The translations under genes and the position numbers were made by a program. A stretch of 64,000 nucleotides of DNA from the NCBI GenBank assembly GCA_030737835.1, contig JAUJYN010000042.1, positions 885,385 through 949,384 of the forward strand. The letters run 5' to 3'. This document shows positions 1 through 11,261 of the stretch, in pieces. Under the pieces are notes generated by a model. It had not been told where the DNA came from, ran no database searches, and saw only the letters and a list, made by a program, of their open reading frames with translations. Source of the DNA: Acorus gramineus. Its lineage: Eukaryota > Streptophyta > Magnoliopsida > Acorales > Acoraceae. The first letter of the stretch is position 1; each line of letters begins with the position of its first letter.

Positions 1-334
1 TTGATTACACCCCCAAACCTAAATCTAACATTGTCTTCAATGTGAATGACAGCTACAAAATGATGCATTTGATGCTTAAAAATGAAAAGGAAAAAATAGA
101 AATAATTAAGGTAGAGATTGCATACCTTTATTTGATGTGAATTTTTGTAATTATTCTGTGACAAAATAGCACAGTGAATCCACACAGAAACATAGCAATG
201 ACAAATATGTACATAGATTTAAAGCAAAATAACCTAAAATGTCCTAACCCTAAACCTCAAAAGAATAAAAATAAAATAATATACAAAGTGATCAATCAAT
301 ACAAAGAAATTGGATCTTCCAAAAGTGTCTCCGC
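1..334 (-). other. 3' noncoding segment of element O
   Basis: Near-identical to 4833-5126 in the nested element P, including the ACCCCCAAACCT run (a purine run on the element strand). Similarity stops near 334 at GTGTCTCC, where O passes directly into the end of its RT domain, so RNase H and integrase have been deleted here. The short ORF at 174-356 is not a gene. Confidence 0.75.
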
Positions 335-1150
335 AAGGGCTTTGAAATCTTACTGAAATCCTTTATAAAGCGGCAATAAAAACCAGCATGTCCTAAAAAA
401 ATCTCACCTCTCTAACAGTTTTGGGAGGTGGCAACTTAGCAATCAATTCGACCTTGGCCTTATCTACTTCTATTCCTCTCTTTGACACAATGTGTCTCAA
501 AACAATCCTAAATTCTACCATGAAATGACACTTCTCCTAGTTAAGAACCAATTTCTTTTCCTTGCAACGCTCTAAAACAAGTGTCAGATGGTGCAAACAT
601 TCATCAAAGCTAGAACCGAAAACTGAGAAGTCATCCATGAAGACTACCAAAATTTTTTCTACCATGTCCGAAAAAATACTCATCATACATTGCTGAAAAC
701 TGGCCGGTGCGTTGCATAACCCAAAGGGCATACGACGATAGGCAGAAGTGCCATAGGGACAGGTGAACATAGTCTTTTCTTGATCTTCACGGGAAATAGG
801 GACTTGGTTATATCTAGAATAACCATCGAGGAAACTGTAATGAGAATGACCTGCTAGGCGTTCCAGCATTTGGTCAATGAAAGGTAGAGGGAAATGATCC
901 TTCCTAGTTACGGCGTTCAACTTCCTATAGTCGATACACACTCGCCGCCCAGTTTGGATTCAAGTGGGAACCAACTCATTGTGATCATTTTTTACTACTG
1001 TTACGCCAGACTTTTTGGGTACAATTTGCATTGGACTCACCCACTGACTATCAGAGATGGGGTATATAATACCAGCATCTAGGAGCTTGATAACCTCAGC
1101 TCGGACTACATCCTTCATGATTGGGTTCAGTCGCCTTTGTGATTCTCTAG
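335..1150 (-). pseudogene. Reverse transcriptase of element O (broken)
   Basis: Athila-type Ty3/gypsy RT, the enzyme that copies element RNA into DNA in virus-like particles. Reading 1150 to 335 on the minus strand gives the linker end QRRLNPIMK, the fingers segment with PISDSQWVSP, CIDYRKLNAVTRKDHFPLPF, the FLDGYSRYNQ block, FGLCNAPASFQ and the catalytic motif FMDD (630-641). The connection end GFYxRFIKDFSKISKPL lies near 350-400. Disruptions include a TGA in place of Trp near 960 and a stop at about 538. The longest open piece is 134 codons (537-941). RNase H and integrase are missing because the reading passes straight into noncoding DNA at about 334. The domain identity is clear; it cannot be functional. 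Confidence 0.88.
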
Positions 1151-1593
1151 GCCCCCATTTGGAATGGGAATAAGTCCTTGGATAACATGGTATTGACTGG
1201 AATAGGGGTTTTAACCTGTTTGTTTGTCCGAAATATCTTGGAATATCTTATGCAGAATAAACTGGTATAAAGTGGTATATAGATAGATTCCAATCAACCC
1301 CTGGAATTAAAGTTATCCTAGGTTATTCTACCCAAAAAATATGTGGGCCTACTGTCAAATCAAATGTCATCACCTCTTATAAATCACCTATCAAATCAAC
1401 TATCATTATTTTTTCACCTTTTATAAATCTTTTTCCATACTTTATTCACATTTTACATAAACAACAAAATGTTTAAATGAGAATAATTCAAAACACAACC
1501 AAGCACAAAATCATTTTATCCTTATTTATACTCACTTATTCCGGAATAAATTTATACCCAAGAATAAATCCTATTCCCGTTCCAAACGGGGGC
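1151..1593. mobile_element. MITE with about 24-bp terminal inverted repeats
   Basis: The ends GCCCCCATTTGGAATGGGAA (1151) and, reversed, GCCCCCGTTTGGAACGGGAA (from 1593) are inverted repeats with three mismatches in 24. TAG (or CTAG) flanks both sides (1148-1150 and 1594-1596). Removing the 443 bp plus one TAG restores the reading frame of element O across the site. The interior is AT-rich with no ORF. Size, 3-bp duplication and short TIRs suggest a Tourist/Harbinger-like MITE, but the superfamily is not certain. Confidence 0.8.
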
Positions 1594-2073
1594 TAGAGGT
1601 TTTTGCATTCTCCACCAGATGGATCCTATGTTGAACCACAGATGGGCTAATCCCTTTGATGTCAGCTATAGACCAACCAATGGCTTCTTGATTCTTCCTC
1701 AGGACTTTTAACAATTTCTCCTCCTGATCTTCCTTTATATTTGAAGCAATCATAACAGGTAGGGTCTTGTTTTCACCTAGATATGCATATTTCAAATTCT
1801 GAGGAAGGTCCTTACGATCTAACTGGGGTGGCTTGACACTAGATGATACTAACTGAGATTTAGAAATGGGCAATGATTCAAACTGAGTGGTCCATTTGCT
1901 AGTATCCATGATTGGAGCAGAATCTAAAAGTGCATTGACTTCCTAAATCGAACCTTCTTCATCAAAATCTTGGCCGAAATGGGCCAAACATCTTTCTAGT
2001 GGGTCAGAATAACTCAACTATTCAAAAGAATTGCTAATCACATTCTCAATCATGCAAACTTCCTCAAGATCAT
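1594..2073 (-). pseudogene. Protease-RT linker of element O (broken)
   Basis: Continues the O polyprotein between protease and RT. From 2073 downwards it gives the acidic segment EEVCMIENV, then MDTSKWTTQFESLPIS and the conserved linker with LKYAYLGENKTLPVMIAS, ending in the segment that leads to the RT fingers. One stretch of 112 codons is open (1571-1909, its last few codons inside the MITE), and in-frame stops lie upstream of it. The same linker in element P (5640-5830) is very similar but is followed there by a deletion. The right edge is the P insertion point (ATCAT, 2069-2073). Confidence 0.8.
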
Positions 2074-3312
2074 TGTTGGTGGCTTTCATTTTCGTTAAAA
2101 TCTCGTCTTTGCCAACTAAAATATAAAACCCTTACCTAGGTAGAAAGTGATAGCAAGGGGTCGAATCCACAGGGAGGCTATTGAAGCCAATGAATAAAAG
2201 TAAAAGATTATCAATTTTGGCTAAAAAAAGTTTAAAAACGAATTATCAATGATTGATTTAAGAAAACTAATTTAAAAGCTAAAGTTGAAACCAATGTATA
2301 AAAAAAGACCACCAAGGATTGGAAATCCACCCCACAAGTATCGTGATAATTCTTTCTTTTGCATCTAATGAAAACAGAATATTTCAAAAGCAGTTCACTT
2401 CTACTCGATTTAAAAATAGGGTTTATAAAGCATCAACCGTATCCCATCTAAGTAGAACGACGGAAGATCTAAAAATACCCATAATCAAAAGAAATCTAAG
2501 TTGAAGAAACTATATAAACATGAAGAACAAATCAGAAAACATCAATGCACAAAGAAAAGAATGAATCACTCAATCTCATGGGGTGGAATCTTCTCCTTGA
2601 TGGAAGGATTTTCTAGCCTACCATGGTTGATGAAATATAGAATAAAATAAAAATATTCATAAAACAAAATAACAATGCACTTTATTGAAAACACAAGAGA
2701 ATCTGTTCTAATAAAAAAAGAAATAAAAACAAAAACTCAAAACAGAAAAGAAAGAACAAAAACTGAAAATAAATTCCTTCTTGGCTGAATGCAGAGATGC
2801 CTCCTTGGCTGAATGCTGAGATGCCCTCCTCTCTCTCTGGAGTGCCCTTTTCATAGGGGTTTTGAGGGTTGAATTAGTTGTAAATGCTGATTTGCTTGAG
2901 TTGTTAATGCTGATTTGCAAAATATGTTGGAGATATAATTGCAAAATCTGTTAGAGATCTTTTGATTTGTTGGAGATGTCAAAGCTGATTTGATTGAAGA
3001 TTTTATTGATTTGGTGGATCATTTTTAGAAGTTTTGATGAAGCTTTGAATGCTAATTCCTTCTCCAATTTATAACCTGCCAAATTTAAATACTGCCAAAT
3101 TTAGATTTCTGAATTTTAAAATATGGCTCTATATGAAAAATATGATAATGCATATTAATTGTATAAATATTGTCAATTTGTGCAAAATATGCTTTGAATA
3201 TAAAGAATAGAAACTTCCCTAATATGCATGTATATATGAATAATTACATAGGGAAATGTTCCAAAACAACTCTTAAAAGCATATAAAAATATGTTCTTTT
3301 GAATATCTAACA
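2074..3312 (-). repeat. 3' LTR of element P
   Basis: 1239-bp direct repeat of 8937-10172, with scattered substitutions and small indels visible throughout (for example around 2790-2850, where one copy has an extra GAATGC-type unit). On the element strand it begins TGTTAGATATTC and ends CCACCAACA. The small ORFs at 2319-2504 and 2708-2944 recur in the other LTR and are not genes. Confidence 0.93.
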
Positions 3313-3329
3313 AATACCCCCAAACCGCC
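3313..3329 (-). promoter_or_regulatory. Polypurine tract of element P
   Basis: On the element strand GGCGGTTTGGGGGTA lies directly against the 3' LTR. This is the expected place and composition for the plus-strand primer of reverse transcription. Confidence 0.8.
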
Positions 3330-4783
3330 TTTTTGCTAGTCCTCGAGCAAAACTAAAAAAAATCCTAACTCACTTTCGCAGGAATCGCGGTTACACTTAG
3401 CATGTGCAACAAGCCTTTAAACCCCTAGGTCACCCTAGTGGACGAGTTGTGTCTCGTGAGGGTTTGCAGCGAATATACCACAAAATTCTTTTTTTTTTTT
3501 TTTTAGGAAAATGACATCTTCGGGAGCTTTATAAAAATCTACTAAAGTTGAGAACTCTATACACATGTTAGAAGTTTTCACTCATAATCAAGTCCTGAAG
3601 TGTGTGTGTGCATAGCCAACAAAGATGTAGCTTTCTTTTTTCCAGTAAAACTTAATTTTGATTACCTTCAGAATGGATTTCGCCTTGACTTCAAAAACTC
3701 ACTGGATATTACACTCAACAAGGAAATCACTCAGAAGTGGGCTTATTTCTCTCAACTTATATGTGGCAAGGAATCAAAATTCAAATCATCCACATATAAA
3801 ATTTATAGAAGGACGGACCATATCAAAGAAAAATAAAAATTTAATTTGATCTCAGGAACGGAATATCATTGACTCAAGAACATTGGATTAAACACCATAA
3901 GTCCTCTTCATCTATTCTCCACATTTTAACCACATTACATTTAGGATCAAGTAGGTCTTTTCAATAGGTTGTAATGGGGCTAGGGTTATTGTTGATAACT
4001 GGACAATGCTTTGAGAATTTGTATACTTTTTTATGAATATCGAGTTTTTTTTTTTTCTTTTCTTTTTTTTTTTTTTCTCTTTCACTGTTTTTTTTCTTTT
4101 CTTTTCTCAAAAATCATGATAGTAATAACCCTTCCATGAAATTTCATAGTAATTGATTGATCTTTCTTTTTCTTTTTCTTTCCTCATTCCCAAAGCAAAA
4201 TTTAAGGTTACACTCATTGAGTGGAGTGTAGGTTGAAAAAAATAGGTTGAACAAAGAAAGGCTTATATGGCTCAAGGGGTTTGACTAGTGGATAAGTGTA
4301 AGAATAGGTTAGTTGAACATGATAGATGGGTTAACAAAGATGGCCTAAATCATTTCCTAAGTTTCACATGGTTATTATATGCCTTGAAAAGATTTCAGAG
4401 GAGTTTCTAGTGTAGTAATCCAATTTTTATGGTGTTCATGAGTCTTTGATCAAAACAAGAATAAAGAGATCAAGCAAACGACATTTAAGCGAAAACAAGA
4501 AAAATTTGAGTTAACTTGTAACTCAGAATTATGTAAAGACTCTCCAAGAATAGAATGGCTCAAATCTCTCCTAGGTTAAGTCTCCGCTAATGATTCATCC
4601 AGTTCTCTCCCTTAAATTTCACTTTTCCATTTAGGCTACATACATGTGGCTATAAGTGCTGAAAATTTTTCCAAGACTTGAAATTTGCGAAAAACATTTT
4701 AGACACATGATAGAATTAACAACTAAAGTGAAAATTAATCTGGCAAGCCAAAGGTATCCCAATGATTGAAGTTTTCTCAAAAT

Positions 4784-4818
<35 letters not shown>

Positions 4819-5254
4819 CACATCAAAATTTGTTGATTACACCCCCAAACCTAAATCTAACATTGTCCTCAATGTGAATGACAACTACAAAATGATGCAT
4901 GTGATGCTGAAAAATGAAAAGGACAATAGAAATAAATAAAGAAGGTAGAGACTGCATACCTTATTTGATGTGAATTCTTATAATTTATCCTGTGACAAAA
5001 TAGCTCAGTGAATCCGCATAGAAACATAGAAATGACAAATATGTACTCAAATTGAAAAATGTCTTAACCCTAAACCTAAAAATCTCATAGATGTACAAAG
5101 TGATCAATCCTGATACACAGGATCTTCCAAAAGTGTCTCCTCAACTTCTGGGCTCAGATACTCAAGATATGGTTTCAAACGATGTCCATTGACTTGGAAA
5201 GTACTACCATCCTTGGCATTATGGATTTCAATCGCCCCATGTGGATGAACTTTC
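3330..5254 (-). other. 3' noncoding region of element P
   Basis: No convincing ORF of useful length and no envelope-like gene. Long T-runs occur at 4050-4100 and 4784-4813. A second purine tract, matching ACCCCCAAACCT on the plus strand, lies at 4838-4849. From about 5254 to 5110 the minus strand still encodes, out of frame with the ORF above it, the last integrase residues ([13 protein letters not shown] and [12 protein letters not shown]), so the integrase end is frameshifted at about 5260. Confidence 0.7.
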
Positions 5255-6952
5255 TCAACTGTATGGGCCAGTCCAGCGAGATTTCAATTTCCCAGGAAAT
5301 AAATGAAGTCTAGAATTGTACAAAAGGACCTTCTGACCGGCGAAAAATTCCTTACGAAGGATAATCTTATCATGCATGGTCTTCATGCGGTCCTTGTACC
5401 TTGCGGCACAGTTATATGCATCATTCCTAATCTCTTCTAACTCATCGAGTTGCGGTTTCCTATGTTCTTTGGCCTTGTCGCGATCAAAATTGAGGCGTTT
5501 CATTACCCAATATGCTTTGTATTCTAATTTGACAGGTAAATGGTAGGCCTTGCCATAAATAGGGACTTGGTCAATGAAGGGTACAGGGAAATGATCCTTA
5601 AACTCTAACTGGGGTGAATTGACACTAGATGACACCAGCAAAGATTCAGAAATGGGCAATGATTCAAACTGAGTGGCCCATTTGCTAGTATCCATGAATA
5701 GAGCGGAATCTAAAAGTGCATTTGCTTCCCTAATTGAACCTTCTTTATCAAAATCTTTGCTGAATGGGTCAGAATAACTCGACTCTTCCAAAGAGTTGAT
5801 CATATCATCAATCATGCAAACTTCCTCAAGATCATCAATTTCAGTTGATTGGTTACTACTATGGAAAACATTGAGTTGGACAGTCATGTTTCCGAAGGCT
5901 AGAGTCATTATACCATTCCTACATCTAATAACAGCATCTGAAGTGGCTAGAAATGGTCTGCCTAGGATCACAGGGATATGGCTACCTGGGTTTTTCACTG
6001 GTTCAGTTTCTAGGACTACAAAATCCACAGGATAATAGAATTCTTTCACCTTGACAATCACATCTTCCACAATTCCCTTTGGATACTTCACAGTTCTATC
6101 CGCTAATGAAAGGGTAATGTCTGTGGGTTTTAACTCCCCCAAATCTAACTCTTTGTACACAAAATAGGGTAGCAAATTCACACTGGCTCCTAAATCTAGG
6201 AGGGCTCTTTGGATGACAGTCTCTCCTACTTTGATCGCAATTGTTGGGCAACCAGGGTCCTTGTATTTTGGAGCAATTTGCTGTTGAATGAAAGATGAGG
6301 CTTGTGCAGCCATCACAGCATGTCTAGGAACACTGGTTCTCCTTTTCATCGTGGTGAGATCTTTCAGGAATTTTGTATAGGAGGGAATCTGTTTGATGGC
6401 ATCTAAGAAAGGTATATTGATCTGAACATTCTTGAATACTTCCATGATATCATGAGAACTTTTCTTGGGTTCTTGCAATCTAAGAGGATAAGGAGCTTTG
6501 GGTTTGTAGACATCTACTGGCTTTGGTGCTATTTCCTGGGTTTCATTTTCCTTCTCTTGGGTCTCCTGACCCTCTTCCTGGTCAGTAGTCTTATGGACCG
6601 CGATTTCTTCACTTTTTTCCTTGGGGAGTTGGACCTTCTTGTCCACTCGCTTGCCATATGTTAAGGTGGTAATGGCCTGGACTTCATGGGATGAGTTTTC
6701 ATTAGAGTTAACCTGATACTGCCGTATTGGGCCTTGACTCTGTTGTCTACTAGGATTAGGCACTGGCTGACTAGGTAATTCACCCTTCTTCCTATCTACT
6801 AGAGAATTGGCTATTTGGCTTAGACTAACTTCAAGTTTTGCAATTGCTTGTGCATGGATTTGATTAGTCTGGGTTTGTGACAAATTGGTTTGCTGTTGCT
6901 GATGGATGAATTCTTGTTGTTGCTTCATCATGTTAGCCATCATGGCTTCCAA
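5255..6952 (-). pseudogene. Fused gag-tail / protease / integrase-C ORF of element P
   Basis: A 565-codon open frame. Residues 1-130 are the Gln-rich gag tail. Residues about 200-350 are an Athila-type aspartic protease with active-site DLGAS (LLDLGASVNLLPY) and the partner motif PVILGRPFLAT. After the protease-RT linker it jumps to a short RT segment (KDHFPVPFIDQ), then directly to the integrase C-terminus (YGKAYHLPVKLEYKAYW ... SRWTGPYS). At least two internal deletions have therefore joined distant pol parts in frame. The retained QVPI at the second junction, also found in the RT block, suggests short-homology joining. The ATG is internal to the old gag frame: in element O gag runs through this point, and here a 1-bp shift near 6980 separates gag from the rest. 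Confidence 0.85.
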
Positions 6953-8235
6953 ATGTGAGGGTTGTTGAGGAGTGGGAGCAACATAAGAGGAGGAGGTGGA
7001 ACCAAAGGTTGGTTCAACTGAGGAGCTTGTGACGGGCTTGGCCTAGAAAAATTTCTTTGATACCCTGGTGGACCACCTTGATATTGGATAGGTTCATTCT
7101 GCCTATAAGAGAAGTTTGGATGAAACTTGTTATTAGGATGGTATACTGGGCCAAAAGAATTGGGAGTAGGCTTTTTGAAGGCATTATATGAATTAATCGA
7201 ATTTGCCTGCTCAGCCTTGATGGTGGGCAAACTAGGGCAACACTCCACTAGATGCTCTGAACTATCACAAATGAGACATATGTTGTGTGGCTCATGTTCC
7301 ACATTCATTATGGGGTTTGGATCTCTCTGTGAGTTCCGGTTTGTTGTTACCGCAAAAGTATCGAACTTCTTGCTCAATTTGTTCACCCCATCCACTAAGT
7401 TGGTCATGACATATTTAAGATCTGGATCTGCTTTTATTTCATAAATACCTGACTTTCTAGATCCTCTATCATCAACTTCATTGTCATAGCTACTCCAATT
7501 CTTGGCATTCTCAGCTAAATCTACAAGGAACTCATAGGCTTCATCAGGGGTCTGATCCATGAACTTACCCTTGTGCATGGACTCAATCATGTTCCTATGT
7601 GTGTGAGGTAGTCCCTTATAAAAGAAGTGAACTAGATGGGCTTTGTCAAGCCCATGGTGTGGGCATTTGATTAACAAATCATGAAATTTTTCCCAAATTT
7701 GAGAAAATTCATCTTCAGCTCTCCCCCTAAAAGTTCTAATGGCATCTTTGATTTTCTCAGTTTTTGCCATAGGATAAAATTTTGTCATGAATTTCTTAGA
7801 GAGTTGTTCCCATGTTGAAATTGAATTGGTGGAGAGGGAATACAACCATGCAGCTGCATGATCTTCCAAAGTCATGGGGAACAACCTCAATTTGACACCT
7901 TCCTCATCTAGGTTTTGATTTTTAAATGTTTGACAAATTGTCAAGAATTTGTTTAGATGGATATAGGGTTGCTCACTCTCGAACCCATGGAATTTGGGAA
8001 GCATATTGATGGTTGCCGGCCGAATCTCAAATTGGATTGCAGTGGTGGCCGGCAGCACTATGCAAGTTGGTGGATCGGAAGATGCAGGAGCATATAGCTC
8101 ATTCAGGGTTTTGGCACGTTCACCCATTGTGAAGAGTGATGAATGGTTAAGGACTCGCCTATGTTGATGAAATGTTCTCTCAATCTCAGGGTCTAAAGGT
8201 TTTAACTCACCCCTATTGGATCTTCTACCGTGCAT
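6940..8235 (-). CDS. gag: Gag of element P (C-terminally frameshifted)
   Basis: 431 codons, the Athila-type capsid/nucleocapsid protein. Residues about 60-230 form the retrotransposon gag domain (INMLPKFHGFESEQPYIHL, AAAWLYSLSTNSISTWEQL, KKFMTKFYP). A CCHC zinc knuckle, CLICDSSEHLVEC, follows near residue 330, then a Pro/Gln-rich tail. The start codon is followed by a basic segment and fits the family. The last residues (LMLLPLLNNPHIWKP) are a wrong-frame read: in the O copy the same DNA continues as APTPQQPSHLET into the protease, so a single-base change in a CT-rich run ended gag early. It overlaps the following ORF by 13 bp. Confidence 0.87.
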   Translation of the reverse strand: MHGRRSNRGELKPLDPEIERTFHQHRRVLNHSSLFTMGERAKTLNELYAPASSDPPTCIVLPATTAIQFEIRPATINMLPKFHGFESEQPYIHLNKFLTICQTFKNQNLDEEGVKLRLFPMTLEDHAAAWLYSLSTNSISTWEQLSKKFMTKFYPMAKTEKIKDAIRTFRGRAEDEFSQIWEKFHDLLIKCPHHGLDKAHLVHFFYKGLPHTHRNMIESMHKGKFMDQTPDEAYEFLVDLAENAKNWSSYDNEVDDRGSRKSGIYEIKADPDLKYVMTNLVDGVNKLSKKFDTFAVTTNRNSQRDPNPIMNVEHEPHNICLICDSSEHLVECCPSLPTIKAEQANSINSYNAFKKPTPNSFGPVYHPNNKFHPNFSYRQNEPIQYQGGPPGYQRNFSRPSPSQAPQLNQPLVPPPPLMLLPLLNNPHIWKP

Positions 8236-8915
8236 GCACCAGAAACAAAAAGTTTGAACCTCTCTCCTAGATTAGACAGCTCCTAACAGGTTTGAAAAGA
8301 ACACCTAAGCCTCCAATTCGGTCCTATGAAACGTTGACCAGGTCAGCTTCCAGGTAGTGGTGGGGTCACAATGGTCCCGCTTAAGTACCACCCTTCTAGA
8401 ACACATTGTCTCCCTTAGAGGGACAAGGCTTTCCTAGACATCAACATGATCAAGAGCAATTGGTGGAACTTTTGGTGGTCTTCGCCTTAATGAGCTCAAG
8501 AATCCTAAAGCCAATGTCTAATTGATTTTATTTTAATTGGCTTGGGATAATCATGCAATGTAGTGATTTTTGGGCCAAGGACGATTGATGAAATACCGAC
8601 CTTATCTTTTTTTTTTAATGAATTTTGCCCTTAAATTGATTTATACAAATGAATACGCTAAATGCACAACAAATATTAAAACAAGAGCTTTGCCAATGGA
8701 GAACTTACCTAGGGAGTATGTTCACTCCGGAAATCCAAAAATTTGAAGTGGAATTAGATCAATGAGTCTTGAGCTTTATGTTCCTCATCCTTCTCTCTTC
8801 TTCCTTCAAAACAAATATAAGAAAAATATTTTTTTTTAATTTTTTTTGTTTTTTTCTGTTTTAAGAAAAGAAAAAAAAATTGATACCTTCAACCTTTACC
8901 GTTACTTACCTTGCC
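8236..8915 (-). other. Untranslated leader of element P
   Basis: Region between primer site and gag start. AT-rich, with T-runs at about 8611-8620 and 8830-8850 and no ORF. It contains nothing else that I can identify. Confidence 0.6.
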
Positions 8916-8933
8916 TCCCCAGCAACGGCGCCA
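8916..8933 (-). promoter_or_regulatory. Primer binding site, tRNA-Asp type (element P)
   Basis: On the element strand TGGCGCCGTTGCTGGGGA begins three bases inside the 5' LTR. This is the primer site typical of Athila elements (complement of the tRNA-Asp 3' end) and fixes element polarity. Confidence 0.85.
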
Positions 8934-8936
8934 ATT

Positions 8937-10172
8937 TGTTGGTGGCTTTGATTGTCGTTAAAATCTCGTCTTTGTCAACTAAAATATAAAACCCTTACCT
9001 AGGTAGAAAGTGGTAGCAAAGGGTCGAATCCACAGGGAGGCTATTGAAGCCAACGAATAAAAGTAAAAGATTATCAATTTTTTGTAAAAAAGTTTAAAAA
9101 CAAATTATCAATGATTGATTTAAGAAAACTAATTTAAAAGGTAAAGTTGAAACCAATGTATAAAAAAAGACTACCAAGGATTGGAAATCCACCCCCCGTG
9201 TATCGTGATAATTCTTTCTTTTGCATCTAATGAAAACATAATATTTCAAAAGCAGTTCACTTCTACTCGATTTAAAAATAGGGTTTATAAATCATCAACC
9301 GTATCCCATCTAAGTAGAACGACGGAAGATCTAAAAATACCCATAATCAAAATAAATCTAAGTTGAAGAAACTATATAAACATGAAGAACAAATTAGAAA
9401 ATATCAATGCACAAAGAAAAGAATCAATCATTCAAACACATGGGGTGGAATCCTCTCCTTGATGGAAGGATTTTCTAGCCTATCATGGTTGATGAAATTA
9501 TAGAATAAACATAAAAATATTCTATGAAAACAAAATAACAATGCACTTTTAGTGAAAACACCAGAGAATCTGTTTCTAATAAAAACAAAACAAAAACTCA
9601 AAACAAAAAACTCAAAACAAAAAAGAAAGAATAAAAACTGAAAATAAATTCCTTCTTGGCTGAACGAATAGATTCCTTCTTGGTTGAATGCAGAGATTTC
9701 CTCCTCTCTTTCTGGAGTGCCCTTTTTATAGGGGTTTTGAGGGTCGAATTAGTTGTAAATGCTGATTTGCTTGAGTTGTTAATGCTGATTTGCAAAATAT
9801 GTTGGAGATATAATTGTAAAATCTGTTAGAGATCTTGTTGATTTGTTGGAGATGTCAAAACTGATTTGATTGAAGATTTTATTGATTTGGTGGATCATTT
9901 TTAGAAGTTTTGATGAAGCTTTGAATGCTAATTCCTTCTCCTATTTATAACCTGCCAAATTTAGATTTCTGAATTTTAAAATATGACTCTGTATGAAAAA
10001 TATGATAATGCATATTAATTGTATAAATATTGTCAATTTGTGCAAAGTATGCTTTGAATATAAAGAATAGAAACTTACCTAATATGCATGTATATATGAA
10101 TAATTACATAGGGAAATGTTCCAAAACAACTCTTAAAAGCATATCAAGATATGTTCTTTTGAATATCTAACA
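8937..10172 (-). repeat. 5' LTR of element P
   Basis: 1236-bp partner of 2074-3312, bounded by the primer site on one side and ATCAT on the other. It should hold the promoter. The plus-strand CTATTTATAACC near 9941 gives TATAAATAG on the element strand, a good TATA box; the matching site in the other LTR near 3065 is degraded to CCAATTTATAACC. Confidence 0.92.
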
Positions 10173-10177
10173 ATCAT

Positions 10178-11261
10178 CCACTTCATGTGGTTGGTTACCA
10201 CTGTGGAAAACATTTAGTTGGACAGTCATGTTACCAAAAGCTAGAGTCATTATACCATTCCGACATCTGATAACAGCATCTGAAGTGGCTAAAAATGGTC
10301 TGCCTTGGATCATAGGGATATGGCTACCTGGATTTTTCACTGGTTCAGTTTCTAGGACTACACAATCCACAGGGTAATAGAATTCTTTCACCTTGACAAT
10401 TACATCCTCCACAATTCCCTTTGGATACTTTACAGTTCTATCTGCTAAAGAAAGGGTAATGTCACTATGTTTTAATTCCCCCAAACCTAACTCCTTGTAC
10501 ATAGAATAGGGTAGCAGATTTACACCGGCTCCTAAATCTAGGAGGGCTCTTTGGATGATGGTCTCTCCTATTTTGATAGCAATTGTGGGGCAACCAGGGT
10601 CCTTGTATTTTGGAGCAATTTGTTGTTGAATGAAAGATGAGACTTGGGCAGCCATCACAGCTTGCCTAGGAACATTGGTTCTCCTTTTCACCGTGGTAAG
10701 ATCTCTCAAGAATTTTGTGTAGGAGGGAATCCGTTTGATGGCATCTAAGAAAGGTATATTGATCTGAACAGTTTTTAATACTTCCATGATATCATCAAAA
10801 TGGGAATTTTTCCTGGGTTCTTGCAACCTAAGAGGATAAGGAGCTTTGGGTTTGTTGACATCTACAGGCTTTGCCGCTATTTCTTGGGCTTCTTTTCCCT
10901 TCCCTTGGGTCTTCTGTCCTTCTTCCTGGTTAGGGGTCTTATGGACCATGATTTCTTCACTTTTTTTCTTGGGGATTGGGACCTTTTTGTCCACTCGCCT
11001 ACCATATGTTAAGGTGGTAATAGCCTGGACTTCATGGGATGAGTTTTCATCAGAGTTGACCTGATATTGTCCCCTTGGGCCTTGACTCTATTGCCTACTA
11101 GGATTAGGCACTCGCTAAATAGGTAATTCACCCTTCTTCCTATCCCCTAGAGAACTGGCTATTTGGCTTAGACTAACCTCAAGTTTTGCAATTGCTTGTG
11201 CATGGATTTGATTAGTTTGGGTTTGGGACATATTGGTTTGTTGTTGCTGATGGATGAATTC
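10178..11261 (-). pseudogene. Gag tail and protease of element O (broken)
   Basis: Same product as the N-terminal part of the P fusion ORF. A 275-codon open stretch (10167-10994) carries the protease, with active site DLGAG (LLDLGAGVNLLPY), the conserved GIVEDVIVKVKEFYYPVD segment and PMIQGRPFLAT. The Gly normally seen before RPFL is kept. Upstream, stops near 11090 and 11118 break the Gln-rich gag tail. The frame is cut by element P just after NVFHSGNQPHEVDD, and it resumes at 2073 on the far side of P. Confidence 0.85.

Larger units (their letters stand above)
2074..10172 (-). mobile_element. Athila-derived element P with complete LTR pair, internally deleted
   Basis: An 8.1-kb minus-strand LTR retrotransposon inserted in O. 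LTRs at 2074-3312 and 8937-10172 begin TGTTGG and end TAACA on the plus strand, and ATCAT flanks the element (2069-2073 and 10173-10177). The primer site at 8916-8933 and purine tract at 3313-3329 fix the orientation. The interior keeps gag, protease and the C-terminal end of integrase; most of RT, all of RNase H and the integrase core are missing. It is therefore non-autonomous. Similarity to the O host element is high, so it landed in a member of its own family. Confidence 0.93.

Noticed and set aside
3330..5254. Envelope-like gene expected in some Athila elements
   Set aside because: No long ORF, signal peptide or membrane segments on the minus strand.
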